Shown piece by piece: positions 1 to 6,704 of a DNA stretch of 7,380 bases (position 1 is the first letter of the stretch; every line of letters starts with the position of its first letter). The stretch covers positions 1 through 7,380 of the forward strand of contig JBDSEG010000393.1 in NCBI GenBank assembly GCA_039920165.1, given 5' to 3'. A model generated the notes under the pieces. That model made no database searches. It saw only the letters and a list, made by a program, of their open reading frames with translations, and had not been told where the DNA came from. The translations under genes were made by a program, and so were the position numbers. Source of the DNA: JBDSEG01 sp039920165 (GTDB lineage: Bacteria; Pseudomonadota; Gammaproteobacteria; Burkholderiales; Burkholderiaceae_C).

Positions 1-55
1 CACCAGCGCTGCGGCGGCCGAATCGGGTTCGAGCGCATGGCGTGGGTCGTGGCCC

Positions 56-70
56 GCAGGCAGCGCCTGC
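56..70. repeat. Short GC-rich inverted repeat next to the candidate -10
   Basis: GCAGGC and GCCTGC form a perfect 6-bp inverted repeat separated by AGC, ending one base before the candidate -10 TACAAT. It could be a small operator or a hairpin at the end of an upstream transcript. There is no T-run after it, so a classical intrinsic terminator is not supported. A repeat this short can occur by chance in DNA this rich in G and C. Confidence 0.2.
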
Positions 71-71
71 C

Positions 72-77
72 TACAAT
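72..77 (+). promoter_or_regulatory. Candidate -10 element just upstream of the ABC ATPase gene
   Basis: TACAAT matches the sigma-70 -10 consensus TATAAT at five of six positions and stands out in very GC-rich surroundings. It ends 10 nt before the ATG at 88, so transcription would begin about 3-5 nt before the start codon and give an almost leaderless mRNA. No Shine-Dalgarno-like sequence lies before that ATG, which fits. No good -35 hexamer is visible at 16-18 nt spacing, so the call rests on the -10 and its position alone. Confidence 0.4.
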
Positions 78-87
78 CCCGCGCTTC

Positions 88-1053
88 ATGCCGGCGATCT
101 CGTTTCGAAATGTCTTCAAGACCTACCGCTCGGCGCGTTTCGAGGTGCACGCGCTTGATGATGTGAGCCTCGATATCCAAGCCGGCGAATTCTTCGGCCT
201 GCTCGGCCCGAACGGCGCCGGCAAGACAACCCTGATCAGCATCCTCGCCGGGCTCGCGCGCGCTTCGAAAGGTAGCGTCAGCGTGCTCGGCCACGATGTC
301 GTTGCCGACTATGCGATGGCGCGCCGCAGCCTCGGGATCGTGCCGCAGGAGCTGGTCTTCGATCCCTTCTTCACGGTGCGCGAAGCCTTGCGCATCCAGG
401 GCGGCTATTTCGGAATGCGTACCGACATGCGTGCGAACGAGGCCTGGATCGACGAGTTGCTGGCGCACCTGGGTCTGGCCGACAAGGCGAACGCGAATAT
501 GCGCCAACTTTCCGGCGGCATGAAGCGCCGCGTGCTGGTGGCGCAGGCACTGGTGCACCGTCCGCCGGTGATCGTGCTCGATGAGCCGACCGCCGGCGTC
601 GACGTCGAACTGCGCCAGACGCTGTGGCAGTTCATCGCCCGCCTCAACAAGGACGGCCACACCGTCCTGCTGACCACGCACTATCTCGAGGAGGCCGAAG
701 CGCTGTGCTCGCGCATCGCGATGCTCAAGCTCGGCCGCGTCGTGGCGCTCGACACCACCTCCGCACTGCTCGCCGGGACCGCGAGCACGATGCTGCGCTT
801 CAAGCTGGACGGGCCGCTGCCGGCCGAACTCGCGGCGCAGTCGCGAGTCACCGGCCGCACGGTGCAGGTCAAGGCGCACGATGCGGCCGAGGTCGAGGCC
901 GTTCTCGGCCTGCTGCGCCGCGCTGGCTGCGCCCCGCAGGATCTGGAGATCGGCCGCGCCGACCTGGAGGACGTTTTTCTCGAGATCATGCAGGCGCCGC
1001 ATCCGCACCCCGTCGCGCCGACGCCACCGCGTTCGAAGCAGGCCGTCGCATGA
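88..1053 (+). CDS. yadG: ABC-2 type exporter ATP-binding protein, YadG-like
   Basis: This is the cytoplasmic ATPase of a two-component ABC-2 exporter, 321 aa from the chosen start (E. coli YadG is about 308). Visible motifs in order are Walker A GPNGAGKTT (residues 40-48), Q-loop Gln87 in VPQE, signature LSGGM (141-145), Walker B VIVLDEP with catalytic Glu166, and switch His198 in TTHYLEE. The stretches around GGYFGM, DEPTAGVDVELR and ADLEDVF closely resemble YadG. A Pro/His-rich tail (about 303-321) follows the conserved domain. I chose ATG at 88 because the product then begins MPAISFRNVFKTY, a normal ABC N-terminus; the ATG at 37 would add 17 unrelated Arg-rich residues. The stop overlaps the permease start (ATGA). 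The exported substrate is unknown; in relatives this pair lies near mla lipid-transport genes, which suggests but does not prove an envelope role. Confidence 0.92.
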   Translation: MPAISFRNVFKTYRSARFEVHALDDVSLDIQAGEFFGLLGPNGAGKTTLISILAGLARASKGSVSVLGHDVVADYAMARRSLGIVPQELVFDPFFTVREALRIQGGYFGMRTDMRANEAWIDELLAHLGLADKANANMRQLSGGMKRRVLVAQALVHRPPVIVLDEPTAGVDVELRQTLWQFIARLNKDGHTVLLTTHYLEEAEALCSRIAMLKLGRVVALDTTSALLAGTASTMLRFKLDGPLPAELAAQSRVTGRTVQVKAHDAAEVEAVLGLLRRAGCAPQDLEIGRADLEDVFLEIMQAPHPHPVAPTPPRSKQAVA

Positions 1054-1823
1054 CGCGCGGCGGGCTGCTGTCCGGCACGCGCGCGCTGCTCTACAAGGAA
1101 ACCCTGCGCTTCTGGAAGGTGGCGGTGCAGACGGTCGCCGCGCCGGTGCTCACCGCGGTGCTGTACCTGCTGATCTTCGGCCACGTCCTCGAAGGCCGGG
1201 TCCAGGTCTATCGCGACGTGGGCTATACGAGCTTTCTCATCCCCGGCCTGGTGATGATGAGCGTGCTGCAGAACGCCTTCGCCAACAGCAGCTCGTCGCT
1301 GATCCAGAGCAAGATCACCGGCAACCTCGTCTTCCTGCTGCTCGCACCGCTCTCGCACTGGGCCTGGTTCGTCGCCTATGTGGGCGCTTCGGTGGTGCGC
1401 GGCCTCGCCGTCGGTTCGGGGGTGCTGCTGGTGACGGTGTGGTTCGCGCCGCTGCAGCTCGCCCATCCGCTGTGGGTGCTCGCGTTCACTTTCGCCGGTG
1501 CGGCGCTGATGGGCGCGCTCGGCCTGATCGCCGGGCTGTGGGCCGAGAAGTTCGACCAGATCGCGGCATTCCAGAATTTCGTCGTGATGCCCATGACCTT
1601 TCTGTCGGGGGTTTTCTATTCGATCGGCTCGCTGCCGCCGTTCTGGCGCGGCCTGTCGCACCTCAATCCCTTCTTCTACATCATCGACGGCTTTCGCCAC
1701 GGCTTTTTCGGCGTGAGCGATGTCGCGCCGTGGACGAGCTTCGCCATCGTCGGTGCGAGCCTCGTCGCGGTGTGCGCGCTCGCGCTGCACCTGCTGCGTA
1801 TCGGGTACAAAATTCGCCACTAA
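1050..1823 (+). CDS. yadH: ABC-2 type exporter permease, YadH-like
   Basis: This inner-membrane permease is the partner of the ATPase encoded just upstream. It is 257 aa, essentially the length of E. coli YadH (256). About six hydrophobic segments are visible, near residues 25-45, 60-80, 105-132, 141-163, 172-194 and 229-249. YadH-like stretches include FLIPGLVMMSV (62-72), YVGASVVRG (110-118) and the ABC-2 C-terminal signature region GVFYSIGSLPPFWRGLSHLNP (187-207). The ATG at 1050 shares bases with the ATPase TGA (ATGA), which implies translational coupling, and AGCAGG at 1037-1042 could serve as ribosome site. The same frame stays open upstream to 624, but that part is out-of-frame translation of the ATPase gene. 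The substrate cannot be read from the sequence. Confidence 0.92.
   Translation: MTRGGLLSGTRALLYKETLRFWKVAVQTVAAPVLTAVLYLLIFGHVLEGRVQVYRDVGYTSFLIPGLVMMSVLQNAFANSSSSLIQSKITGNLVFLLLAPLSHWAWFVAYVGASVVRGLAVGSGVLLVTVWFAPLQLAHPLWVLAFTFAGAALMGALGLIAGLWAEKFDQIAAFQNFVVMPMTFLSGVFYSIGSLPPFWRGLSHLNPFFYIIDGFRHGFFGVSDVAPWTSFAIVGASLVAVCALALHLLRIGYKIRH
1806..1811 (+). promoter_or_regulatory. Possible internal -10 element ahead of ibaG
   Basis: TACAAA lies in a small AT-rich patch (about 1805-1814) within the last codons of the permease gene. It resembles the -10 candidate ahead of the ATPase gene. A start about 7 nt downstream would leave an 18-nt leader before the ibaG ATG at 1837. No convincing -35 is seen; CTGCAC at 1785-1790 is weak and its 15-nt spacing is short. 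It could let ibaG-murA-his be expressed apart from the exporter genes. Confidence 0.25.
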
Positions 1824-1836
1824 GCCTGCATCGACC

Positions 1837-2091
1837 ATGAGCGACCCCACCCCCGCCGACGTCCGCGGCTTCATTGCCAGCGGATTGCCCTGCGAGCATC
1901 TTCAGGTCGAAGGCGACGGCCGGCATTTCTTCGCCACCATCGTCTCGCCGGCGTTCGAGGGCGCGAGCCGCGTCCAGCGCCATCAGCAGGTCTACGCCGC
2001 ACTCGGCGAGCGCATGCGCGAGCAGATCCATGCACTGTCGATGAAGACGCTCACACCGGCGGAATTCGCCGCCACCGGCGTGCAGGACTGA
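1837..2091 (+). CDS. ibaG: BolA-family protein IbaG
   Basis: This 84-aa protein belongs to the BolA/IbaG family. Family members work with monothiol glutaredoxins in iron-sulfur cluster handling and acid response in the cytoplasm. E. coli IbaG is the same size and is likewise encoded directly upstream of murA, so context supports IbaG rather than BolA itself. Visible family features are VEGDGRHF (24-31), the helix with SRVQRHQQVY (44-53) and the C-terminal IHALSMKTLTPAEF (64-77), containing the conserved His65 expected to take part in metal binding. Cys19 is an additional possible ligand. The frame is open upstream to 1720, but only the ATG at 1837 gives a normal family N-terminus. It starts 13 nt after the permease stop and lacks a clear Shine-Dalgarno. 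Its partner glutaredoxin is not in the window. Confidence 0.93.
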   Translation: MSDPTPADVRGFIASGLPCEHLQVEGDGRHFFATIVSPAFEGASRVQRHQQVYAALGERMREQIHALSMKTLTPAEFAATGVQD

Positions 2092-2094
2092 GCC

Positions 2095-3369
2095 ATGGAC
2101 AAGTTGCGCATCCGCGGCGGCCGACGCCTCGAAGGCGAGGTCACCATCTCCGGCGCCAAAAATGCGGCGCTGCCCGAGCTCTGCGCGGCGCTGCTGACGG
2201 CCGAGCCGGTGGCGCTGCGCAACGTGCCGCGCCTGCAGGACGTGGCGACGATGCAAAGGTTGCTGCGCAACATGGGCGTGGCGGTGCACGCGGGCGACGC
2301 CGGGTGCGACAGCGTCACCCTGAATGCGCGCGAGATCGTCTCGCCCGAAGCGCCCTACGAACTCGTGAAGACGATGCGTGCCTCCATCCTCGTGCTCGGT
2401 CCGCTGCTCGCGCGCTGCGGCCACGCCCGCGTCTCGCTGCCCGGCGGGTGCGCGATCGGCTCGCGGCCGGTCGACCAGCATATCAAGGGACTGCAGGCGA
2501 TGGGCGCGCATATCACCGTCGAGCACGGCTATATCGTCGCCAGCGCGCCGGGCGGTCTCGCGGGTGCGCGCATTGCGACCGACATGGTGACCGTCACCGG
2601 GACCGAAAATTTTCTGATGGCGGCCACGCTCGCGCAGGGCGAGACCTGGCTCGACAACGCGGCGCAGGAGCCCGAGATCGCCGACCTCGCCGAGATGCTG
2701 ATCGCGATGGGCGCGAAGATCGAAGGGCACGGCACCACACGGATCCGCATCGAGGGCGTCGCCGCGCTGCACGGCTTGGCGGGCGAGGGGGCACACTGCA
2801 TCGTTCCTGACCGGATCGAAACCGGCACCTTTCTCTGCGCGGTTGCCGCGGCAGGCGGCAGTGTGGTGCTGCGGCGGGCGCGTGCCGACCATCTCGAGGT
2901 GGTGATCGACAAGCTGCGCGAGGCCGGGGTGGCGATCGAGTCGGGGCCGGAATGGATCCGCGTGACGAGCCGCGGGCGCAGCCGGCCGGTCGGCTTTCGG
3001 ACCAGCGAATATCCGGGGTTCCCGACCGACATGCAGGCGCAGTTCATGGCGCTGAATTGCCTGGCCGACGGCGCTTCGGTCGTCACCGAGACGATCTTCG
3101 AGAACCGCTTCATGCACGTCAACGAGCTGGTCCGCCTGGGCGCGCGCATCGAGATCGACGGCCACACCGCGGTCGTCCAGGGCGTGGAAGGCCTGTCGGG
3201 GGCGACCGTCATGGCGACCGACCTGCGCGCCTCGGCCAGCCTCGTCATCGCCGGGCTGGTCGCGCAGGGCGAGACGACGGTCGAGCGCATCTACCACCTC
3301 GACCGCGGATACGACCAGATGGAAACCAAGCTGCGCGCGATCGGCGCCGATATCGAGCGGGTCAAGTGA
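2095..3369 (+). CDS. murA: UDP-N-acetylglucosamine 1-carboxyvinyltransferase MurA
   Basis: MurA transfers enolpyruvate from phosphoenolpyruvate to UDP-GlcNAc, the first committed step of peptidoglycan synthesis in the cytoplasm. At 424 aa it is close to the usual 419. Key residues are all visible: Lys22-Asn23 in SGAKNAALPE, the catalytic-loop Cys119 in LPGGCAIGSRPVD (the residue alkylated by fosfomycin, so no Cys-to-Asp resistance form), Asp312 in FPTDMQAQ, Arg338 in FENRFMHV, Arg378 in DLRASAS and HLDRGY (401-406). It begins 3 nt after the ibaG stop, with AGGA at 2084-2087 as a suitably placed ribosome site. Its TGA overlaps the GTG of hisG by four bases (GTGA), tying cell-wall synthesis to the histidine operon. 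Coupling of murA to hisG is common in Betaproteobacteria. Confidence 0.98.
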   Translation: MDKLRIRGGRRLEGEVTISGAKNAALPELCAALLTAEPVALRNVPRLQDVATMQRLLRNMGVAVHAGDAGCDSVTLNAREIVSPEAPYELVKTMRASILVLGPLLARCGHARVSLPGGCAIGSRPVDQHIKGLQAMGAHITVEHGYIVASAPGGLAGARIATDMVTVTGTENFLMAATLAQGETWLDNAAQEPEIADLAEMLIAMGAKIEGHGTTRIRIEGVAALHGLAGEGAHCIVPDRIETGTFLCAVAAAGGSVVLRRARADHLEVVIDKLREAGVAIESGPEWIRVTSRGRSRPVGFRTSEYPGFPTDMQAQFMALNCLADGASVVTETIFENRFMHVNELVRLGARIEIDGHTAVVQGVEGLSGATVMATDLRASASLVIAGLVAQGETTVERIYHLDRGYDQMETKLRAIGADIERVK

Positions 3370-4025
3370 CTGACTCCATCACCCTCGCCCTGTCGAAAGG
3401 CCGTATCTTCGACGAGACGCTGCCGCTGCTCGAGGCCGCCGGCATCCGCGTTGCCGAGGACCCCGAGCAAAGCCGCAAGCTGATCCTTGCGACCAACCGG
3501 GCCGACGTGCGTCTGGTGCTGGTGCGCGCGAGCGACGTGCCGACCTATGTGCAGTACGGCGGCGCGGACCTCGGCATCGTCGGCAAGGACACCTTGATCG
3601 AGCACGGCGGCGAAGGCCTGTACCAGCCGCTCGATCTCGGCATCTCACGCTGTCGCATCAGCGTCGCGGTGCGTGCAGATTTCGACTACCCGGCGGCGGT
3701 GCGCCAGGGTTCACGCATCCGCGTCGCGACCAAATACACCCGGATTGCGCGGGATCATTTCGCCGAGAAGGGCGTTCACGTCGATCTGATCAAGCTGTAC
3801 GGTTCGATGGAGCTTGCGCCGCTGACCGGCCTCGCGGACGCGATCGTCGACCTGGTCTCGACCGGCAGCACCCTGCGCGCGAACCACCTGGTCGAGGTCG
3901 AACGCATCATGGACATCTCGGCCCGGCTGATCGTCAATCCGGCCGCGCTCAAGCTCAAGCGCGAGCCGATGCGCGCCTTGATCGATGCCTTCGCCGGCGC
4001 TGTCGCGGCTGCGGTGGCTTCATGA
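3366..4025 (+). CDS. hisG: ATP phosphoribosyltransferase, short catalytic form HisG
   Basis: HisG condenses ATP with PRPP to form phosphoribosyl-ATP, the first and feedback-controlled step of histidine synthesis. The product is 219 aa, the short form (HisGS), which lacks the C-terminal histidine-binding domain of the roughly 300-aa long form and by family knowledge needs the regulatory subunit HisZ. N-terminal ALSKGRIFDETLPLL (8-22), GADLGIVGKDTL (66-77), and the family signature from Glu149 to Leu170 ending in the PRPP-binding DLVSTGSTL are clear. The start is GTG at 3366, overlapping the murA stop; the frame is open upstream to 2952, but that part is murA read out of frame, and TDSITLALSKGR is the expected N-terminus. 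GAGCGGG at 3355-3361 may act as a ribosome site. The stop overlaps hisD (ATGA). hisZ is not in the window. Confidence 0.97.
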   Translation: MTDSITLALSKGRIFDETLPLLEAAGIRVAEDPEQSRKLILATNRADVRLVLVRASDVPTYVQYGGADLGIVGKDTLIEHGGEGLYQPLDLGISRCRISVAVRADFDYPAAVRQGSRIRVATKYTRIARDHFAEKGVHVDLIKLYGSMELAPLTGLADAIVDLVSTGSTLRANHLVEVERIMDISARLIVNPAALKLKREPMRALIDAFAGAVAAAVAS

Positions 4026-5353
4026 GCGTCACGATCCGCCGGCTCGATACCTCGGTGGCCGATTTCGAGGCCGGCTTCGCGCGCCTGCGCCAGGGCTCGG
4101 CACAGACCGACCCCGCGATCGAGCAGGCCGTGACCGCCATCCTCGACGATGTGCGCCGGCGCGGCGATGCGGCGGTGCGCGAGCACACGATCCGCTTCGA
4201 CGGGTTCGGCGCGGACGGCGCGGCGCTCGAGCTGCCGCAGGCCGCGTGGCGCCGCGCGCTCGATGGCATCGGCCCGGCCCGGCGTGCCGCGCTCGAGGCC
4301 GCGGCTGCGCGTGTGCGCAGCTACCACGCGCGCCAGCTCGAAGTCTGCGGGCGCTCCTGGAGCTACCGCGACGACGACGGCACGCTGCTGGGCCAGAAGG
4401 TCACACCGCTCGACCGCGTCGGCATCTATGTGCCGGGCGGCAAGGCGGCCTATCCGTCCAGCGTGCTGATGAATGCCATCCCGGCCCAGGTCGCCGGAGT
4501 CGGCGAGATCGTGATGGTCGTCCCCACGCCGGGCGGCGAGGCCAATCCGCTCGTACTCGCTGCCGCAGCGCTGTGCGGCGTCGGCCGCCTGCTGACGATC
4601 GGTGGCGCCCAGGCGATCGGGGCACTCGCCTATGGCACCGCGACCATCCCTGCGGTGGACAAGATCACCGGCCCGGGCAATGCCTATGTGGCGGCGGCCA
4701 AGCGGCGCGTCTTCGGCACGGTGGGCATCGACATGATCGCCGGGCCGAGCGAGATCCTCGTCATCGCCGACGGTTCGACGAATCCGGATTGGATCGCGAT
4801 GGACCTGTTCAGCCAGGCCGAGCACGACGAGCTTGCGCAAAGCATCCTGCTCAGTCCCGACGTCGGGTATCTTGACCAGGTGCACGCGGCAATCGACCGG
4901 TTGCTGCCGGGCATGCCGCGCCGCGACGTGATCCGCGCCTCGCTAGAAGGCCGCGGCGCGCTGATCCGCACGCGCAGCCTGGAAGAAGCCTGCGAGCTGT
5001 CGAACCGGATCGCTCCTGAGCACCTCGAGATCTGCGCCGACGACCCGGCACGCTGGGAGCCGTTACTGCGGCACGCCGGCGCGATCTTCATCGGCGCGTA
5101 TACCAGCGAGAGCCTCGGCGATTACTGTGCCGGGCCGAACCACGTGCTGCCCACCTCGGGAACCGCGCGTTTTTCCTCGCCGCTCGGGGTCTACGATTTC
5201 CAAAAGCGCAGCAGCCTGATCGAGGTCAGCGCGGCGGGCGCGCAGCGGCTCGGCGCGATCGCCGCCGAACTGGCTGAAGGTGAAGGCCTGCAGGCGCATG
5301 CGCGGGCGGCAGAGATGCGAATGAACGGGACAGGAAAGGGGACTACCACGTGA
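4022..5353 (+). CDS. hisD: Histidinol dehydrogenase HisD
   Basis: HisD is a zinc enzyme that oxidises L-histidinol via histidinal to L-histidine with two NAD+, the last two steps of the pathway. It has 443 aa, within the usual range (about 430-440). Zinc ligands expected from the E. coli enzyme are present: Gln265 and His268 in FSQAEHDELAQS, Asp367 in LGDYCAGPNH, and His426 in GLQAHARAAEMR. The catalytic Glu333-His334 pair lies in APEHLEI. The family signature runs from about 216 to 248, including ITGPGNAYV and IAGPSEILVIAD. The ATG at 4022 overlaps the hisG stop and the TGA overlaps the GTG of hisB. hisC, whose product makes histidinol phosphate, would often sit directly after this gene but does not here. 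Confidence 0.98.
   Translation: MSVTIRRLDTSVADFEAGFARLRQGSAQTDPAIEQAVTAILDDVRRRGDAAVREHTIRFDGFGADGAALELPQAAWRRALDGIGPARRAALEAAAARVRSYHARQLEVCGRSWSYRDDDGTLLGQKVTPLDRVGIYVPGGKAAYPSSVLMNAIPAQVAGVGEIVMVVPTPGGEANPLVLAAAALCGVGRLLTIGGAQAIGALAYGTATIPAVDKITGPGNAYVAAAKRRVFGTVGIDMIAGPSEILVIADGSTNPDWIAMDLFSQAEHDELAQSILLSPDVGYLDQVHAAIDRLLPGMPRRDVIRASLEGRGALIRTRSLEEACELSNRIAPEHLEICADDPARWEPLLRHAGAIFIGAYTSESLGDYCAGPNHVLPTSGTARFSSPLGVYDFQKRSSLIEVSAAGAQRLGAIAAELAEGEGLQAHARAAEMRMNGTGKGTTT
5332..5341 (+). promoter_or_regulatory. Strong ribosome binding site that sets the hisB GTG start
   Basis: AGGAAAGGGG lies 8 nt before the GTG at 5350, inside the last codons of hisD. It is the clearest Shine-Dalgarno-like sequence in the window and supports the GTG as the true hisB start, rather than purely coupled re-initiation at the GTGA overlap. 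Confidence 0.7.
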
Positions 5354-5943
5354 CGGATCGGCGGGCAGACGTTCAACGCGATACCAAGGAGACGCAGATC
5401 CGCGTGCGGCTGAACCTGGACGGCAGTGGCCAGGGCAGCTTCGCGACCGGGATCGGCTTTTTCGACCACATGCTCGACCAGATCGCGCGCCACGGCCTGA
5501 TCGACCTCAACATCCAGGCCAAGGGCGACCTGCACATCGACGGGCACCACACGGTCGAGGATGTGGGCATCACCTTCGGCCAGGCGGTCGCGAAGGCGGT
5601 GGGCGACAAGGCCGGATTGCGCCGTTACGGCCATGCCTATGTCCCCCTCGACGAAGCGCTGTCGCGCGTGGTGATCGATTTTTCCGGCCGGCCCGGGCTC
5701 ACGATGAACGTGCCGTTCACGTCCGGAATGATCGGCGGCTTCGACGTGCACCTCGCGCACGAATTCTTCCAGGGCTTTGCCAACCATGCGGTCGTCACCT
5801 TGCACATCGACAACCTGCGCGGCGACAACGCGCACCACCAATGTGAGACGGTGTTCAAGGCCTTCGCACGTGCGCTGCGCTCCGCGCTCGAGATCGACCC
5901 GCGTTCGGCCGGCGTGATTCCGTCGACCAAGGGATCGCTGTGA
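5350..5943 (+). CDS. hisB: Imidazoleglycerol-phosphate dehydratase HisB (monofunctional)
   Basis: HisB removes water from imidazole-glycerol phosphate to give imidazole-acetol phosphate. The 197-aa protein is the dehydratase alone; the N-terminal histidinol-phosphatase domain fused to it in E. coli is absent, so that activity must come from another gene. Metal-binding motifs are intact: GIGFFDHMLDQIARHG (34-49) with His40, GHHTVED (65-71), LAHEF (135-139) and the second-half repeat DNAHHQCE (159-166), with STKGSL at the C-terminus. The two similar halves, each with an HH-x-x-E type motif, are the normal dehydratase fold. The start is GTG at 5350, overlapping the hisD TGA and preceded by a strong purine-rich ribosome site. 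The next gene, hisH, begins 4 nt after its stop. Confidence 0.98.
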   Translation: MTDRRADVQRDTKETQIRVRLNLDGSGQGSFATGIGFFDHMLDQIARHGLIDLNIQAKGDLHIDGHHTVEDVGITFGQAVAKAVGDKAGLRRYGHAYVPLDEALSRVVIDFSGRPGLTMNVPFTSGMIGGFDVHLAHEFFQGFANHAVVTLHIDNLRGDNAHHQCETVFKAFARALRSALEIDPRSAGVIPSTKGSL

Positions 5944-5947
5944 GGCG

Positions 5948-6613
5948 GTGGCAGCACCGCAAACGTCCTTGAGCTGCGTTGCCGTCGTCGACTACGGCAT
6001 GGGCAACCTGCGCTCGGTCTCGCAGGCGGTGGCGCATGTGGCGCGCGGCAGCGCGGTCGAGGTGCTCGTGACGGCGCGGCCCGAGGATGTCCGCGCCGCC
6101 GACCGCATCATCCTGCCCGGCCAGGGCGCGATGCGCGACTGCATGCGCGAACTCGAGGCGTCGGGGCTGCGGGACGCGGTGCGCGAGGCCGCGCGCAGCA
6201 AGCCGCTGATGGGCGTGTGCGTGGGCATGCAGATGCTGCTCGAGCACAGCGAGGAGCAGGATACGCCGGGCCTCGGCCTGGTCCCGGGCCAGGTGCTTCG
6301 CTTTCGGGCCGAAGGCCGGTTGCAGCCGGACGGCAGCCGATTCAAGGTGCCACAGATGGGCTGGAACCAGGTTCGTCAGTCGGGCGCGCACCCGATGTGG
6401 GCCGATGTCCCCAACGACAGTTGGTTCTATTTCGTGCACAGCTACTACGCGTGCCCGTCGGAGCGCCGCCACAGCGTCGGTGAAACCGACTACCTCACCC
6501 GCTTTACCTGTGCGCTGGCGCGCGATAACATTTTTGCCACCCAGTTTCACCCCGAGAAGAGCGCACAACACGGCTTGACGCTGTACCGCAATTTCCTGCA
6601 CTGGAACCCCTGA
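5948..6613 (+). CDS. hisH: Imidazole glycerol phosphate synthase, glutaminase subunit HisH
   Basis: HisH is the class I glutamine amidotransferase subunit that feeds ammonia to HisF, together making imidazole-glycerol phosphate and AICAR from PRFAR. The 221-aa protein has the nucleophile Cys91 in GVCVGMQML (89-97), His201 and Glu203 in QFHPEKS (199-205), PGQGAM (57-62) and KVPQMGWN (133-140). VVDYGMGN (13-20) marks the N-terminal strand. The start is uncertain by a few residues: GTG at 5948 follows the hisB stop by 4 nt, with GAGG only 2 nt upstream, whereas TTG at 5969 would give a start nearer the usual family N-terminus. Either leaves the enzyme complete. HisF is not in the window and is expected after hisA. 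Confidence 0.97.
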   Translation: MAAPQTSLSCVAVVDYGMGNLRSVSQAVAHVARGSAVEVLVTARPEDVRAADRIILPGQGAMRDCMRELEASGLRDAVREAARSKPLMGVCVGMQMLLEHSEEQDTPGLGLVPGQVLRFRAEGRLQPDGSRFKVPQMGWNQVRQSGAHPMWADVPNDSWFYFVHSYYACPSERRHSVGETDYLTRFTCALARDNIFATQFHPEKSAQHGLTLYRNFLHWNP

Positions 6614-6704
6614 TCGCCGTCGGTACGGGGCATTCTGCGGCGCATATGGTCGATTTGCGGTGCCTCGATCTCGGCATCTCCTCCCCACCACCCCATTCCC
6701 GGCC
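6614..6704 (+). other. hisH-hisA intergenic leader (91 nt)
   Basis: This is the largest gap in an otherwise tightly packed block. Its second half is pyrimidine-rich (about 6676-6700), and no Shine-Dalgarno-like sequence precedes the hisA ATG at 6705. A 22-codon frame (ATG 6646, TGA 6712-6714) begins MVDLRCLDLG and ends 7 nt beyond the hisA ATG, so it overlaps the hisA start. It contains a single His, so it does not resemble a histidine attenuation peptide. I found no convincing promoter or terminator hairpin by eye. Confidence 0.5.

Noticed and set aside
1..38. Possible divergent gene on the - strand starting at the CAT at 36-38
   Set aside because: Only about 12 codons are inside the window, with no recognisable motif or ribosome site.
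37..87. Upstream ATG at 37 as the start of the ABC ATPase
   Set aside because: It would add 17 Arg-rich residues not seen in the family and would place the likely -10 element inside the coding sequence; ATG 88 gives a normal N-terminus.
681..1874. Open frame of 397 codons on the - strand opposite the exporter genes
   Set aside because: It covers conserved ATPase and permease coding sequence and encodes biased low-complexity sequence typical of an antisense shadow.
1681..3297. Long open frame of 538 codons on the - strand opposite permease, ibaG and murA
   Set aside because: It is antisense to three recognisable genes, its translation is low-complexity (rich in Arg, Asp, His, Ala) with no family resemblance, and long antisense frames are expected in DNA this GC-rich.
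3776..4885. Open frame of 369 codons on the - strand opposite hisG/hisD
   Set aside because: It lies antisense to intact HisG and HisD motifs and has no recognisable domain.
6660..6704. In-frame GTG at 6660 as an upstream hisA start
   Set aside because: The added 15 residues (Pro/Arg/His-rich) do not resemble a HisA N-terminus, which normally begins with the first barrel strand, and no ribosome site precedes it.
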